From the NCBI RefSeq assembly GCF_001546115.1, contig NZ_KQ955208.1, positions 1,443,005-1,507,004 on the forward strand: DNA of 64,000 bases. Reading direction: 5' to 3'. The notes beneath the pieces are model-generated. The model was not told the DNA's origin, did no database searches, and worked only from the letters and a program-made list of their open reading frames with translations. The position numbers and the translations under genes were made by a program. Source of the stretch: Paracoccus aminovorans (GTDB lineage: Bacteria > Pseudomonadota > Alphaproteobacteria > Rhodobacterales > Rhodobacteraceae). Below, one piece after another: positions 1 to 8,533 of the stretch (positions within the stretch are counted from its first letter, which is position 1; the number at the start of each line of letters is the position of its first letter).

Positions 1-1
1 A

Positions 2-1006
2 GAGCTGCTGGCCGGGCTGTTCCAGCAGATCCTGCACCTGGACGCCCCCGCCCCGGCCGAGGCGGATTTCTTTGCGCTCGGCGGCGATTCGCTGTCCGCC
101 GTGCGGCTGGCGCAGGCGCTGGAGCAGGCGACCGGCCGCGACCCCGGCCTGGGCACGATCTTTGAAAACCCGATCCTGGCCGCGCTGGCCGCCGCGCTGG
201 AGGCGCAGGGGCCGCGCGACGACGGGCTGGGCCCGGTGATCCTGCTGGCCGAGGGCGCAGCCGAGGCCGCGCCGCTGTTCCTGATCCACCCGGCCGGCGG
301 GCTGGCCTGGGGCTATCGCACACTGGCGCGGCTGATCGCGCCGGCGCGGCGGGTTTATGGGTTGCAGCATCCGGGGTTGGACCCGGCCGCGCCGATGCCG
401 GACAGCCTGTCGGCGCTGGCGCAGGATTATGCCCGGCGCGTCGCCGAGCTGGTGCCGCAGGGGCCGGTGCACCTGGCCGGCTGGTCGGTCGGCGGCATCC
501 TGGCGCAGGACATCGCGGTGATCCTGGCCGGCATGGGCCGCGAGGCGGGGCTGGTCGCCATGCTGGACAGCTATCCCGCCGACGCCTGGCGCAACGAGCC
601 CGAGCCCGATCCGGTCGCCGCCCTGCGCGCGCTTCTGGCCATCGCCGGCTACGACCCCGAGGGCCACCCGGAACTCGACAGCCGCGACAAGGTCGTGGCC
701 TTCCTGCGCCGGGGCGACAGCGCGCTGGGGGCCTTGCCGCAACAGGTGCTGGACGGCGTGGTGCGCACCGTCACCGCCACCAACCGGCTGATCCGGGCGC
801 ATCATCACCGCCGCCTTGCCGGCACGGTGACGCATTTCCGCGCCGCGCTGGACCACAAGGACCGCAACCTGCACCCCGAGATGTGGGCACCTCATGCCGG
901 CGCGGTCGAGGTGATCGACCTGCCCTTCCTGCATGCCGGGATGACCTCGGCCGAAGCCTCGGCCCTGATCGCGCCGGAACTCAACCGCCGGATGACGCAG
1001 GGCTAG
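2..1006 (+). CDS. Non-ribosomal peptide synthetase, C-terminal carrier (PCP) and thioesterase domains (5' end outside window)
   Basis: The frame is open from base 2, so the gene starts upstream of the window; 334 residues are visible. A carrier domain comes first: FFALGGDSLSAV around residues 23-34 has the phosphopantetheine-accepting Ser at about residue 30. A type I thioesterase follows from about residue 90, with HPAGGLAWGY (oxyanion region), nucleophile motif GWSVGG near residue 160, a later LDSYP aspartate and a C-terminal FLHAG histidine. Order and motifs resemble the C-terminus of enterobactin synthase EntF. By context it is the terminal module that condenses and releases a 2,3-dihydroxybenzoyl siderophore, cooperating with the genes at 24-30 kb. 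Vibriobactin synthetase VibF lacks a TE, so release here is more EntF-like. The amino acid substrate cannot be read because the adenylation domain is off-window. Confidence 0.93.
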   Translation, partial: ELLAGLFQQILHLDAPAPAEADFFALGGDSLSAVRLAQALEQATGRDPGLGTIFENPILAALAAALEAQGPRDDGLGPVILLAEGAAEAAPLFLIHPAGGLAWGYRTLARLIAPARRVYGLQHPGLDPAAPMPDSLSALAQDYARRVAELVPQGPVHLAGWSVGGILAQDIAVILAGMGREAGLVAMLDSYPADAWRNEPEPDPVAALRALLAIAGYDPEGHPELDSRDKVVAFLRRGDSALGALPQQVLDGVVRTVTATNRLIRAHHHRRLAGTVTHFRAALDHKDRNLHPEMWAPHAGAVEVIDLPFLHAGMTSAEASALIAPELNRRMTQG

Positions 1007-1247
1007 ACGTCGGACCCGGCACCGCGCCGGTTCCGCCGGAAAGACCAGGGAAGGCCAGCGCGAACACGCCGCTGGCCAGCCCGCCGATCAACCAGGCGAT
1101 CCCCAGCAGCAATGCGTTCGCATCCGATTGCAGTTCGGCAATGCCGCGCGAGTAATAATAGCCCGGCAGCCCTTCCTGGATCTGGACCAGGCCAAGGCAG
1201 CACAGGACCACCCCCAGCAGGACCAGCGCAAATCTGACGATCGCCAT
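981..1247 (-). CDS. Small membrane protein of unknown function
   Basis: An 88-residue protein with two hydrophobic segments: residues about 5-24 (FALVLLGVVLCCLGLV) and about 45-70 (ALLLGIAWLIGGLASGVFALAF). A GYYYSRGIAEL stretch lies between them. The start is supported by an AAGGAG Shine-Dalgarno about 7 bases upstream of the ATG. Its 3' end overlaps the 3' end of the NRPS gene by 26 bases tail to tail. I do not recognise a family with a known function. Position between NRPS and esterase may be incidental. Confidence 0.7.
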   Translation of the reverse strand: MAIVRFALVLLGVVLCCLGLVQIQEGLPGYYYSRGIAELQSDANALLLGIAWLIGGLASGVFALAFPGLSGGTGAVPGPTSSPASSGG

Positions 1248-1301
1248 TCCGAATCTCCTTACTTTCTGCCGCCAGATGAGCGCGAAAGCCTGAAGATCCA
1301 G

Positions 1302-2135
1302 TTAAGCCGCGGCGGCGAAGGGCAGCGCCAGCGGGAAAGACCCGGCAAGGGTCTGGATATGGATATGCTCGCGCAGCACATGCACCTGGGCGTCATGGCC
1401 GGGATGGGCGCGCAGGTCGGCGATGAATTGCATGGTCGCGGGCGCCGGGCCGTCCGGTGGCGGGCCGTCGCTGCCCGAGCGCTTCTCGCGGTCGCCCAGC
1501 GCCACCAGCAGCGGCAGCGTGGCGGGCGCCGCGGCCTGCGCGACGCGGCGGATCAGCCCCTCGTCCCACCAGATCGAGGGGCTGATCGCCGCATAGCGCG
1601 CAAACCCCTCCGGGCGCGCCAGCAGCGCGTAAAGCGTGAAGAGCCCGCCGAAACTGTGGCCCCAAAGCGTGCGGCGGGCCGGATCGACCGGCAAGCCGGC
1701 CTCGGCCGCGGCGCGCAGGGGGCCGGTCAGGCGGTCGTGGAAGATCGCGGCGCCGCCGGCCGTGCGGCCCTGATGCACAGGATCGGGACGCAGCCCGTCG
1801 CCCGGCCCGTCCGGCGCGGTGAAATCCAGCGTGCGCAGCTCGCGTGCGAACTGGCGGTCGATGTCATAGCCGACGCCGACCAGCACCAGGCCGGGCGCCA
1901 GCGCCAGATGCTCGGGCGTCAGGAAGTCGAAGGCGGCGTTGCCGTCCAGCATGTAGAGCACCGGCCAGCCCCCGGCCGGCGCCGGCGCCTTGGGCACGGC
2001 CAGGAACAGCCGGTGCCCCGGACCCACGTCGACGACCCGCTGCGACAGGTCATGCGTCGGCGCCCCGGTCTGGAAGATCTGCAAGCCCGCCTGCCCCTGC
2101 GCGTGCCCCGGTCCAACCTTGCCGAATTGCGACAT
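1302..2135 (-). CDS. Alpha/beta hydrolase of the IroE/Fes (esterase D-like) family, putative siderophore esterase
   Basis: A 277-residue protein without an obvious signal peptide. Near the middle it has the nucleophile elbow GHSFGGLF, preceded by LYMLDGNAAFD and VGVGYD, which are typical of the esterase family that includes IroE, Fes and BesA. C-terminal GDREKR and REHIHIQ probably supply the acidic and histidine residues. Start at ATG 2135, preceded by AAAGGATG. It is transcribed away from the uptake genes across a shared intergenic region and lies next to an NRPS with an EntF-like TE, so cleaving the imported Fe-siderophore to release iron is the likely role. A pure parabactin-type amide siderophore has no macrolactone ester, so the actual substrate is open. 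Confidence 0.8.
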   Translation of the reverse strand: MSQFGKVGPGHAQGQAGLQIFQTGAPTHDLSQRVVDVGPGHRLFLAVPKAPAPAGGWPVLYMLDGNAAFDFLTPEHLALAPGLVLVGVGYDIDRQFARELRTLDFTAPDGPGDGLRPDPVHQGRTAGGAAIFHDRLTGPLRAAAEAGLPVDPARRTLWGHSFGGLFTLYALLARPEGFARYAAISPSIWWDEGLIRRVAQAAAPATLPLLVALGDREKRSGSDGPPPDGPAPATMQFIADLRAHPGHDAQVHVLREHIHIQTLAGSFPLALPFAAAA

Positions 2136-2276
2136 TTCGCGACATCCTTTTCTGCCCGCATCCCCTTTGCCCCGGTGCGTCTTAGTTGACAAGGACTGTC
2201 GGAAATATAGGTTGCCCGGCGAATGAAGCCAGCCCAAGCGGTCAGCGATCCCCGTCCGTCCTTGCAGGAGTTTCCC
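2136..2276. promoter_or_regulatory. Divergent intergenic region between esterase and siderophore-uptake genes, candidate promoter and dyad
   Basis: About 140 bp separate the divergent start codons. A TTGACA hexamer at 2186-2191 reads toward the plus-strand gene, with A/T-rich AAATATAG 12-19 bases further on. The hexamer overlaps a small inverted repeat, GACA-N5-TGTC at 2188-2200. Iron-dependent control of both sides would fit the gene content, but I see no clean match to a known Fur, RirA or Irr site. The operator role is inference. Confidence 0.35.
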
Positions 2277-3683
2277 ATGACCACCCCATCCCGCCCCTCG
2301 ATCCGCGCGCTGCTGGGCGCCTCGGCGCTGACCCTGTCGCTGCTGGCCGGCCCGGCCCTGGCCGAGACCATCTTCACCAAGCCGCTGGTGAGTTTCGCCG
2401 GCGATGTCGGCGTCGGCGGCGTCGAGCGCGCCCCGGTCGTCAAGGGCGGCAAGGCGGTGATCGAGGGCGAAGACCTGATCCCCGGCCAGACCGTCACCCT
2501 GCTGCGCGGCGCCAAGCCCCTGAACGCCGAGCCGATCAGCATCGGCCAGGACGGCAAGTTCAGCTTCCCGCTGGACATCGACGCCGAGGCCGAGACCGGC
2601 TTGCAGCCCATCGTCGTCGTGACCGAGAACCCGGCTTCGGCCGAGGTGGTCGAGCTGAAGATCTCGCCCGAGGTGCCGGTCGGCGGCGCCGAGAAATACA
2701 CCATCGCCAGCGAGCCGGTGGTGCGCGGCCTCTACCAGGTGCGGCTGAACGGCGCGGGCGACGCGGTCTTCGTGACCAGCGCGGTCGGCCGGCCCCCGGT
2801 CAAGGAATCGAAGCTGGTCAAGATCGACCCCGAGACGCTGAAGATCCTGGCCGAGATCACCCCCGGCGCCGCCCCCGCGCGCCCGGACGGCAGCGACGGC
2901 GGGCTGTTCGCCGTCTATGGCGTGGACGTGGACGATGCCAACGGCAATGTCTGGGTGACCAACACCCGCCAGGACACCGTCGCGGTCTACAAGCAGTCCG
3001 ACCTGTCGCTGGTCAAGCAGTTCGAGCCGGGCGCCGTGCCGCATGCCCGCGACGTGGTGGTCGATGAGGCCAACGGCCGCGCCTATGTCGCCGCGACCGG
3101 CGCGCCCGAAATCAAGGTCTTCGACATCAAGACGCTGGAGCCGCTGGAGCCGATCGTCATCAAGTCGGGCGTGCGGGGCGAGGAATTCTCGACCATGGCG
3201 CTGGACATCGACGAGACCGGCGGCAAGCTGGTCACCGTCAGCATCGCCACGCCCGAGGCCGCGCTGGTCGACCTGAAGTCGGGCGAGGTCAAGGTCATCC
3301 CGCTGCCGGGCGTCAAGGCCGCCTCGGGCGTGGCCTATGACCCGCAGGACGGGCTGATCTTCGTCGCCTCGCAGGCGACCGACAACCTGTTGATCGTCAA
3401 GGCGGAAACCGGCGAGGTGCTGCATGATGTCGCCGTGGGCGCCGGGCCGCTGAACGTCGCCTTCGAGCCCAAGGGCCGGTTGGCCTATGTCGCGAACCGC
3501 GGCGCCGGCACGATCACCGTGGTCAACCCGCAAGGCGAGATCGTGGCGAACCTCGATGCCGGCAGCATGCCGAACCAGCTGCGCGCCGACCAGAACGGCA
3601 ATGTCTGGGCGGTGAACAAGTCCAAGGGCGAAGGCGACGAGGCCGGCGACCGCATCTGGCGCATCGCCCCGGTTGCCGAGTAA
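2277..3683 (+). CDS. Periplasmic YncE-like beta-propeller protein
   Basis: A 468-residue protein with an N-terminal signal peptide (hydrophobic ALLGASALTLSLLAGPALA, cleavage near residue 30). The rest is a run of beta-propeller blades with recurring patterns such as NVWVTNTRQDTVAVY, GRAYVAATG and GRLAYVANRGAGTITVVN, as in YncE/SMP-30-like lactonase-fold proteins. ATG 2277 is chosen over an upstream in-frame ATG because of the GCAGGAG site just before it and because it starts the signal peptide. It is first in the run leading to the Fe-siderophore ABC importer. E. coli yncE is iron-regulated, so an iron-linked periplasmic role is plausible, but the molecular function is unknown. Confidence 0.8.
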   Translation: MTTPSRPSIRALLGASALTLSLLAGPALAETIFTKPLVSFAGDVGVGGVERAPVVKGGKAVIEGEDLIPGQTVTLLRGAKPLNAEPISIGQDGKFSFPLDIDAEAETGLQPIVVVTENPASAEVVELKISPEVPVGGAEKYTIASEPVVRGLYQVRLNGAGDAVFVTSAVGRPPVKESKLVKIDPETLKILAEITPGAAPARPDGSDGGLFAVYGVDVDDANGNVWVTNTRQDTVAVYKQSDLSLVKQFEPGAVPHARDVVVDEANGRAYVAATGAPEIKVFDIKTLEPLEPIVIKSGVRGEEFSTMALDIDETGGKLVTVSIATPEAALVDLKSGEVKVIPLPGVKAASGVAYDPQDGLIFVASQATDNLLIVKAETGEVLHDVAVGAGPLNVAFEPKGRLAYVANRGAGTITVVNPQGEIVANLDAGSMPNQLRADQNGNVWAVNKSKGEGDEAGDRIWRIAPVAE

Positions 3684-3696
3684 AAGGGCCCGGACC

Positions 3697-3720
3697 GCGG
3701 GGCGCGACGGCGCGCCCCGC
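3697..3720. terminator. Strong GC hairpin between the yncE-like gene and the binding-protein gene
   Basis: A perfect 10-bp stem, GCGGGGCGCG / CGCGCCCCGC, with an ACGG loop, lies 14 bases after the stop codon. No T-run follows. It may lower downstream expression or stabilise the upstream mRNA rather than end transcription, since the importer genes continue on the same strand 20 bases later. Confidence 0.5.
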
Positions 3721-3740
3721 CTCTCCTGAGGACCGACGCC

Positions 3741-4835
3741 ATGACCCTGACCCGCGCCCTGCTGGCCGCCCTTGCCCTGATCTCCTCGCTGGCCGCGGCC
3801 CGCGCGGATGTGACGGCGACCGACATCCTGGGGCGCGAGGTCACCCTGCCCAAACCGGCCGAGCATGTCGTCTTGGCCGAGGCGCGGCATCTGGCGGTTC
3901 TGGGGCTGATCCATGACGATCCGGTGGCGCTGGTTTCGGGCTGGCGGCTGGCGCGGGCGCTGGACGAACCGACGCTGGCGGCCTATCGCGCGAAATTCCC
4001 AAACCTCGACCAGATCAAGCCGGTCGGCGCCGGCGCGCGCGGCCTGTCGGCCGAGGCGATCATTGCGCTGCATCCCGACCTGGTGGTGTTGACGCTGGTC
4101 GACCAGAACGACCCGGCGACCGACCTGGCCCGCCAGCAGATCGAGGCCGCGGGCATCCCGGTCGCCTATGTCGATTTCTTCTCGCATCCGCAGGAGAACT
4201 CGATGCCCAGCCTGCGCATCCTGGGCAAGCTGACCGGCGCCGAGGAGCGCGCCGAGGAATTCGCCGAATTCTACGAAACCCGGCTGGACCGCATCCGTGA
4301 CCGCCTGCCGCCGCAGGTGCCGCGTCCGCGCGTGTTCTTCCACGTCCATGCCGCGCCGACCGGCTGCTGCGCCACCGTGGGCACCGGGGTGTTCCACGAT
4401 TTCATCACCACGGCGGGCGGCGCGAACATCGGCAACGAGACCGTGAAGACCGTGCAGGGCAATGTCAGCCTGGAAGCGCTGATCGCCGCCGACCCGGACG
4501 TCTATGTCGCGACCGGCGGCACGCATATGGCGGCGCGGGGCGGGCTGGTGCTGGGCTCGGGCGTCGATGCCGAGACGGCGCAGGCCAGTTTCGACGCGCT
4601 GGTCTCGGCGCCCGGCTTCTCGGCGCTGCGGGCGGTGCAGGACGGCCGCGCGGCCGGCGTCTGGCATATGTTCAACGATTCGCCGGTGCATATCGCGCTG
4701 ATCGAATACCTGGCCAAGACCTTCCACCCCGACCTGTTCCAGGACGTGGACCCGAATGCCACCCTGGCCGAGATCAACGCCCGCTTCTCGCCCGTGACCG
4801 TGCCGGGCACCTGGTGGGTGACCAAGGCGCAATGA
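3741..4835 (+). CDS. Fe-siderophore ABC transporter, periplasmic substrate-binding protein (FepB/FecB-like)
   Basis: A 364-residue class III periplasmic binding protein (PF01497 type). The signal peptide is MTLTRALLAALALISSLAAA with a probable ARA cleavage. The mature part starts with VTATDILGREVTLPKPAEHVV, the usual opening of FepB/BtuF-type proteins. Later features are LIALHPDLVVL-like strands and a C-terminal GTWW segment. TGAGGACC before the ATG serves as ribosome binding site. The stop codon overlaps the permease start (ATGA), indicating translational coupling. It should bind the ferric siderophore in the periplasm and deliver it to the adjacent permease. Confidence 0.9.
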   Translation: MTLTRALLAALALISSLAAARADVTATDILGREVTLPKPAEHVVLAEARHLAVLGLIHDDPVALVSGWRLARALDEPTLAAYRAKFPNLDQIKPVGAGARGLSAEAIIALHPDLVVLTLVDQNDPATDLARQQIEAAGIPVAYVDFFSHPQENSMPSLRILGKLTGAEERAEEFAEFYETRLDRIRDRLPPQVPRPRVFFHVHAAPTGCCATVGTGVFHDFITTAGGANIGNETVKTVQGNVSLEALIAADPDVYVATGGTHMAARGGLVLGSGVDAETAQASFDALVSAPGFSALRAVQDGRAAGVWHMFNDSPVHIALIEYLAKTFHPDLFQDVDPNATLAEINARFSPVTVPGTWWVTKAQ

Positions 4836-5866
4836 CCACGGACACGCTGGAACGCTATCACCGGCAGGGCCGGCGCCACGCGGTGCTGGTCGGCGTGCTG
4901 GCCGTCGCGGCGCTGGCCGCGTTGCTGCTGGATCTCGTGACCGGCCCGGCCGGCCTGCCGCTGTCCGATACGCTGCGGGCCCTGACCGGCGGCGAGGTCG
5001 CGCGCGGCACCGAGGTCATCGTCTGGGCCGTGCGCCTGCCCGTGGCCTGCATGGCGCTGCTGGTCGGCGCGGCGCTGGCGCTGGCCGGGGCCGAGATGCA
5101 GACCGTGCTGGAAAACCCGCTGGCCGAGCCCTTTACCCTGGGCGTCTCGGCCTCGGCCGCGCTGGGCGCCGCCGTCGCCATCGTCCTGGGCCTGACCATC
5201 CCCGGCCTGCCGCCGGTCTGGAGCGTCTCGGGCAATGCCTTCCTGTTCGCGTTGGGCGCCCTGGCGCTGCTGCAACTCCTGGGCCGCATCCGGGGCGGCG
5301 GGCCCGAGGTGCTGATCCTTTTCGGCGTGGCGCTGAACTTCACCGCCGCCGCGCTGCTGTCGCTGGTGCAGTTCATGGCCTCGGCCGATGCCCTGCAACA
5401 GCTGGTGTTTTGGACCATGGGCAGCCTCGCCTCGGCGCAATGGCCGGGCGTCGCGATGCTGGTCGTGGTGCTGGTCGCGGCGGTGCCGTTTTCCTTTCGC
5501 GCCGCCTGGCGGCTGACCGCGCTGCGGCTGGGCGAGGACCAGGCGCGCAGCTTCGGCGTCGATGTGACCGGGCTGCGGCGCTGGACGCTGTTCCGTGTCA
5601 GCCTGCTGTCGGCCGCCGCCGTGTCCATGGTTGGGGTGATCGGCTTCGTCGGCCTGGCCGGTCCGCATATCGCGCGAATGCTGGTGGGCGAGAACCACCG
5701 CGTCTTCCTGCCCGCCAGCCTCTTGACCGGGGCGCTGGTCATGTCGCTGGCCTCGACGCTGTCGAAGACGCTGGTGCCCGGCGTGCTGCTGCCGGTCGGG
5801 CTGGTCACCTCGCTGATCGGCCTGCCGATCTTCTTCGCGCTGATCCTGCGCGGGCGGAGGCGCTGA
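4832..5866 (+). CDS. Fe-siderophore ABC transporter permease (FecCD family)
   Basis: A 344-residue polytopic membrane protein. It shows the family signatures LRLPVACMALLVGAALALAG near the N-terminus (usually RLPR in this family, here RLPV), the ENPLAEPFTLGVSA motif, and C-terminal GLAGPHIARMLVGENHR. ATG 4832 overlaps the preceding stop and is preferred to an earlier in-frame start at 4814. Its stop codon overlaps the start of the ATPase gene in the same ATGA way, so the three importer genes are translationally coupled. Only one permease gene is present, so the channel is probably a homodimer. Confidence 0.92.
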   Translation: MTTDTLERYHRQGRRHAVLVGVLAVAALAALLLDLVTGPAGLPLSDTLRALTGGEVARGTEVIVWAVRLPVACMALLVGAALALAGAEMQTVLENPLAEPFTLGVSASAALGAAVAIVLGLTIPGLPPVWSVSGNAFLFALGALALLQLLGRIRGGGPEVLILFGVALNFTAAALLSLVQFMASADALQQLVFWTMGSLASAQWPGVAMLVVVLVAAVPFSFRAAWRLTALRLGEDQARSFGVDVTGLRRWTLFRVSLLSAAAVSMVGVIGFVGLAGPHIARMLVGENHRVFLPASLLTGALVMSLASTLSKTLVPGVLLPVGLVTSLIGLPIFFALILRGRRR

Positions 5867-6642
5867 TGCAGGGCTTGCTGGCGCAGGGCATTTCGGTCCG
5901 CTTCGGCGCGCGTCCCGTGCTTCAGGGGCTGGACCTGCCGCTGCTGCGCCCGGGCGAGGTCACGGTGCTGGCCGGCCCCAATGCCGCAGGCAAGTCGACC
6001 CTGCTGCGCGCCATCGCGCAATTGCAGCCGCATGGCGGCCGGGTGGTGCTGGACGGGCAAGACCTGGCGCATATGCCGGCCCGGGATCGCTCGCGGCTGG
6101 TCGGCTTCATGCCGCAGACCCTGCCCGGCGCCTCGTCGCTGGTGGCGCTGGAAAGCGTGATCGCGGCGCTGCGGGCCGGGGCGACCATCGGCGCCCGCCA
6201 GGCCGACCACGCCGCCTTGGCGGTGATGGAGACGTTGGGCATCGCCGCCCTGGCGCTGGAGCCGCTGTCGGCGCTGTCGGGCGGGCAGCGCCAGATGGTC
6301 AGCCTGGCCCAGGCCATCGTCCGCGACCCGCGCCTGCTGCTGCTGGATGAGCCGACCTCGGCGCTGGACCTGGCGCGTCAGGTGCGGCTCCTGTCGGAAC
6401 TGCGCCGGCTGGCGGGCGAGGGGCGGATCGTTGTCGCGGTGCTGCACGACCTGGCGCTGGCGGCGCAATGGGCCGACCGGATCGTGCTCTTGCACGACGG
6501 CCATACCCATGCCGAGGGCCGGCCCGAAGACGTGCTGACCCCGGCCCTGCTGGCGCAGGTCTATGGCGTCGAGGCCCGGGTCGAACGCTGCTCGCGCGGG
6601 CGGATCATGGTGCTGATCGACGGCGAGCACGCCCCGGGTTAG
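5866..6642 (+). CDS. Fe-siderophore ABC transporter ATP-binding protein (FepC-like)
   Basis: A 258-residue ATPase of the FecE/FepC type. Walker A is GPNAAGKST (about residue 38), the Q-loop lies in VGFMPQTLP, the ABC signature is LSGGQRQ, Walker B is LLLLDEPTSALD, and the switch histidine is in VLHDLALAA. It is the last gene of the coupled importer trio and powers ferric-siderophore uptake at the inner membrane. Its 3' end overlaps the convergent phosphate-transporter gene by 4 bases. Confidence 0.92.
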   Translation: MQGLLAQGISVRFGARPVLQGLDLPLLRPGEVTVLAGPNAAGKSTLLRAIAQLQPHGGRVVLDGQDLAHMPARDRSRLVGFMPQTLPGASSLVALESVIAALRAGATIGARQADHAALAVMETLGIAALALEPLSALSGGQRQMVSLAQAIVRDPRLLLLDEPTSALDLARQVRLLSELRRLAGEGRIVVAVLHDLALAAQWADRIVLLHDGHTHAEGRPEDVLTPALLAQVYGVEARVERCSRGRIMVLIDGEHAPG

Positions 6643-8078
6643 AGCAGCCGCCCGATCCAGACCAGCGCCGCCGCCAGCGCCGCCGCCGCCGGCACGGTGA
6701 TCAGCCAGGCCCCCAGGATCATCCGCATGTAGGAGCGCCGCACCAGGTGGCGCCGCCTTCGTTCTTCGTCCGGCAGCGCGGGCCGGGCGGCGGCCAGCCG
6801 GCGGTCGCGCCATTCGCGATAAAAGCCGATGCCGAAGACGCCGCCCACGGCGATATGCGTGGTCGAGACCGGCAGCCCCGCCGCCGAAAACCCCAGCACC
6901 GTGGCCGAGGTGGCGAGCGAGATGCACAGCGCCCGCGCCGCGCTCAGCCTCGTGATCTTGCTGCCGACCATATGCACCAGCCGGCGCCCGAACAGCAGCA
7001 CCCCCAGCGCGATGCCCATGCCGCCCAAGAGCAGCACCAGCCGGCCCTGCGGCAGCAGCGCGGTCCGGGTCGGCAGGCTGTCGAGGATGATGCCCAGCGG
7101 CGCCGCGACGTTCGAGGTGTCGTTCGAGCCATGCGCGAATCCCATGACCATCGCCGCCGTGACCAGCGGCACGCCCAGCAGCTTCTTCAGCGCCAACTGG
7201 TCGCCGCGATTGGCCGCGATCTCGCGCTGCAGGCGCAGCCGGGCATAGGCCCAGCCGGCAGCACCGGCGCCAAGGCCCAGCGCCAGGATGGCGACCAGCG
7301 GCAGCCCGTGCCAGGCCACCCCCGCCATCGAGCCCAGCAGCGCCGTGGTCAGCGCCACCATGACCGGCAGCCAGACCCGGCCGGCGGCGACCCGGTCCGC
7401 GCGGTCGATGACGCGGTTGCGCAGCGCCGCCAGGAACAGCGCCGCCAGCGCGCCCGAGATCAGCGGCGAAACCACCCAGCCGATGGCGATCATGCCAAGC
7501 TCGGGCCAGTTCACCGCGCCGGGGCCGAAGCTGGCGAGCCCGGCGCCGGCGATGGCGCCGACGACCGAATGGGTGGTGCTGACCGGCGCGTCGAGCCAGG
7601 TCGCCAGCGTGATCCAGCCCCCCGCCGCCAAGAGCGCGGTCAGCATCATGCGCGCCGTCGCCTCGCCCTGGCCCAGCGCGTCGCCGACCAGCCCCTCGGT
7701 CAGGGTCTGGGTGACCGAGCCGCCGGCAATCACCGCGCCCAGCACCTCCATCACCGCGACCAGCACCAGGCCGGTGCCCATGCCGATCGCCCCCGCGCCC
7801 ACGGCGGGGCTGAGCGAGTTCGACACGTCGTTGGCGCCGATCGACAGCGCCAGCCAGGCCGCGACCGCCATGGCGGCGGCGACGATGCCCAGCGCCGGCT
7901 GGCCGGCAAAGATCGCCGTCGCGGCATAGGCGGCCGCGGCCATGAAGATCAGCGCCAGCCCCAGGCGAAACACCGGGCGGCCGGATTGCAGCATCGCCCG
8001 CTCGCTATGGGTGACGCGGCGCAAGTCCTTGTCCAGCGTCCGATATTCCCGGGTATAGCGCGCCATGCCCCGCGTCAC
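6639..8078 (-). CDS. Inorganic phosphate transporter, PiT family
   Basis: A 479-residue membrane protein with the two family-defining repeats: GANDVSNSLSPAVGAGA in the N-terminal half and GFAHGSNDTSNVAAPLG in the C-terminal half. VSTTHSVVGA and VSTTHIAVGG sit in equivalent positions. It is a low-affinity phosphate or metal-phosphate symporter. The ORF start at 8078 is a GTG overlapping the NUDIX stop (GTGA); an ATG at 8066 is an alternative. It is the last gene of a tightly coupled arfB-NUDIX-PiT run. Confidence 0.9.
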   Translation of the reverse strand: MTRGMARYTREYRTLDKDLRRVTHSERAMLQSGRPVFRLGLALIFMAAAAYAATAIFAGQPALGIVAAAMAVAAWLALSIGANDVSNSLSPAVGAGAIGMGTGLVLVAVMEVLGAVIAGGSVTQTLTEGLVGDALGQGEATARMMLTALLAAGGWITLATWLDAPVSTTHSVVGAIAGAGLASFGPGAVNWPELGMIAIGWVVSPLISGALAALFLAALRNRVIDRADRVAAGRVWLPVMVALTTALLGSMAGVAWHGLPLVAILALGLGAGAAGWAYARLRLQREIAANRGDQLALKKLLGVPLVTAAMVMGFAHGSNDTSNVAAPLGIILDSLPTRTALLPQGRLVLLLGGMGIALGVLLFGRRLVHMVGSKITRLSAARALCISLATSATVLGFSAAGLPVSTTHIAVGGVFGIGFYREWRDRRLAAARPALPDEERRRRHLVRRSYMRMILGAWLITVPAAAALAAALVWIGRLL

Positions 8079-8533
8079 GATCCGGCGGCGGCGGGCAGCG
8101 CCCGCAAGATCTGCTGCAGCCCCGGCTCGGCCACCATCCGCGCCGCCTCGGCGGGCGGGAACCAGCGTCGATCGCGCTGCTCGGCCTCGGGATAGTCCTC
8201 GGCCAGGCTCTCGACATACAGCGGAAATACCCGCACCTCGACCGGGATGGCGAAGCCGCGCTCCTGGTCCTTGTCATAGCGATAGCGGCCGATCTCGCCG
8301 GGCCCGGCGCGGCCGCGCACGCCGGCCTCCTCCCAGGCCTCCTGCATGGCGGCGCCGGCCAGGCTGCGGCCGGGCATGGGCCAGCCCTTGGGCACGATCC
8401 AGCGCCCGGTGCCGCGGCTGGTCACCAGCAGCACCTGGCCGGTCGCCTCGTCCAGGCACAGCGCGGCGACCTGCATCTCGGGCGGGCGGCGGCCCAGCAG
8501 GCGGGCCAGCCTGTCGCGGAACTCGACGATCAT
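8075..8533 (-). CDS. NUDIX hydrolase
   Basis: A 152-residue protein with the NUDIX box G-x5-E-x7-REUxEExGU represented by GRSLAGAAMQEAWEEAGVRG. QVAALCLDEATGQVLLV precedes it, and TGRWIVPKGWP is typical of the diphosphoinositol-polyphosphate or Ap4A-type subgroup. It hydrolyses a nucleoside-diphosphate-linked substrate; the exact one cannot be read. ATG 8533 overlaps the arfB stop (ATGA) and its own stop overlaps the PiT start, so it sits in the middle of a coupled three-gene operon. Confidence 0.88.
   Translation of the reverse strand: MIVEFRDRLARLLGRRPPEMQVAALCLDEATGQVLLVTSRGTGRWIVPKGWPMPGRSLAGAAMQEAWEEAGVRGRAGPGEIGRYRYDKDQERGFAIPVEVRVFPLYVESLAEDYPEAEQRDRRWFPPAEAARMVAEPGLQQILRALPAAAGS

Noticed and set aside
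3697-3720. Classic Rho-independent terminator after the yncE-like gene
   Set aside because: The stem is very strong but lacks a T-run, and the importer genes continue immediately. I kept it as a hairpin of uncertain role rather than a proven stop.
1302-4832. Minus-strand open frame of 1176 codons covering the yncE-like and binding-protein genes
   Set aside because: Only the last part (1302-2135) is a real protein. The rest is Arg/Gly/Gln-rich antisense of clear plus-strand genes, a GC-rich codon artefact.
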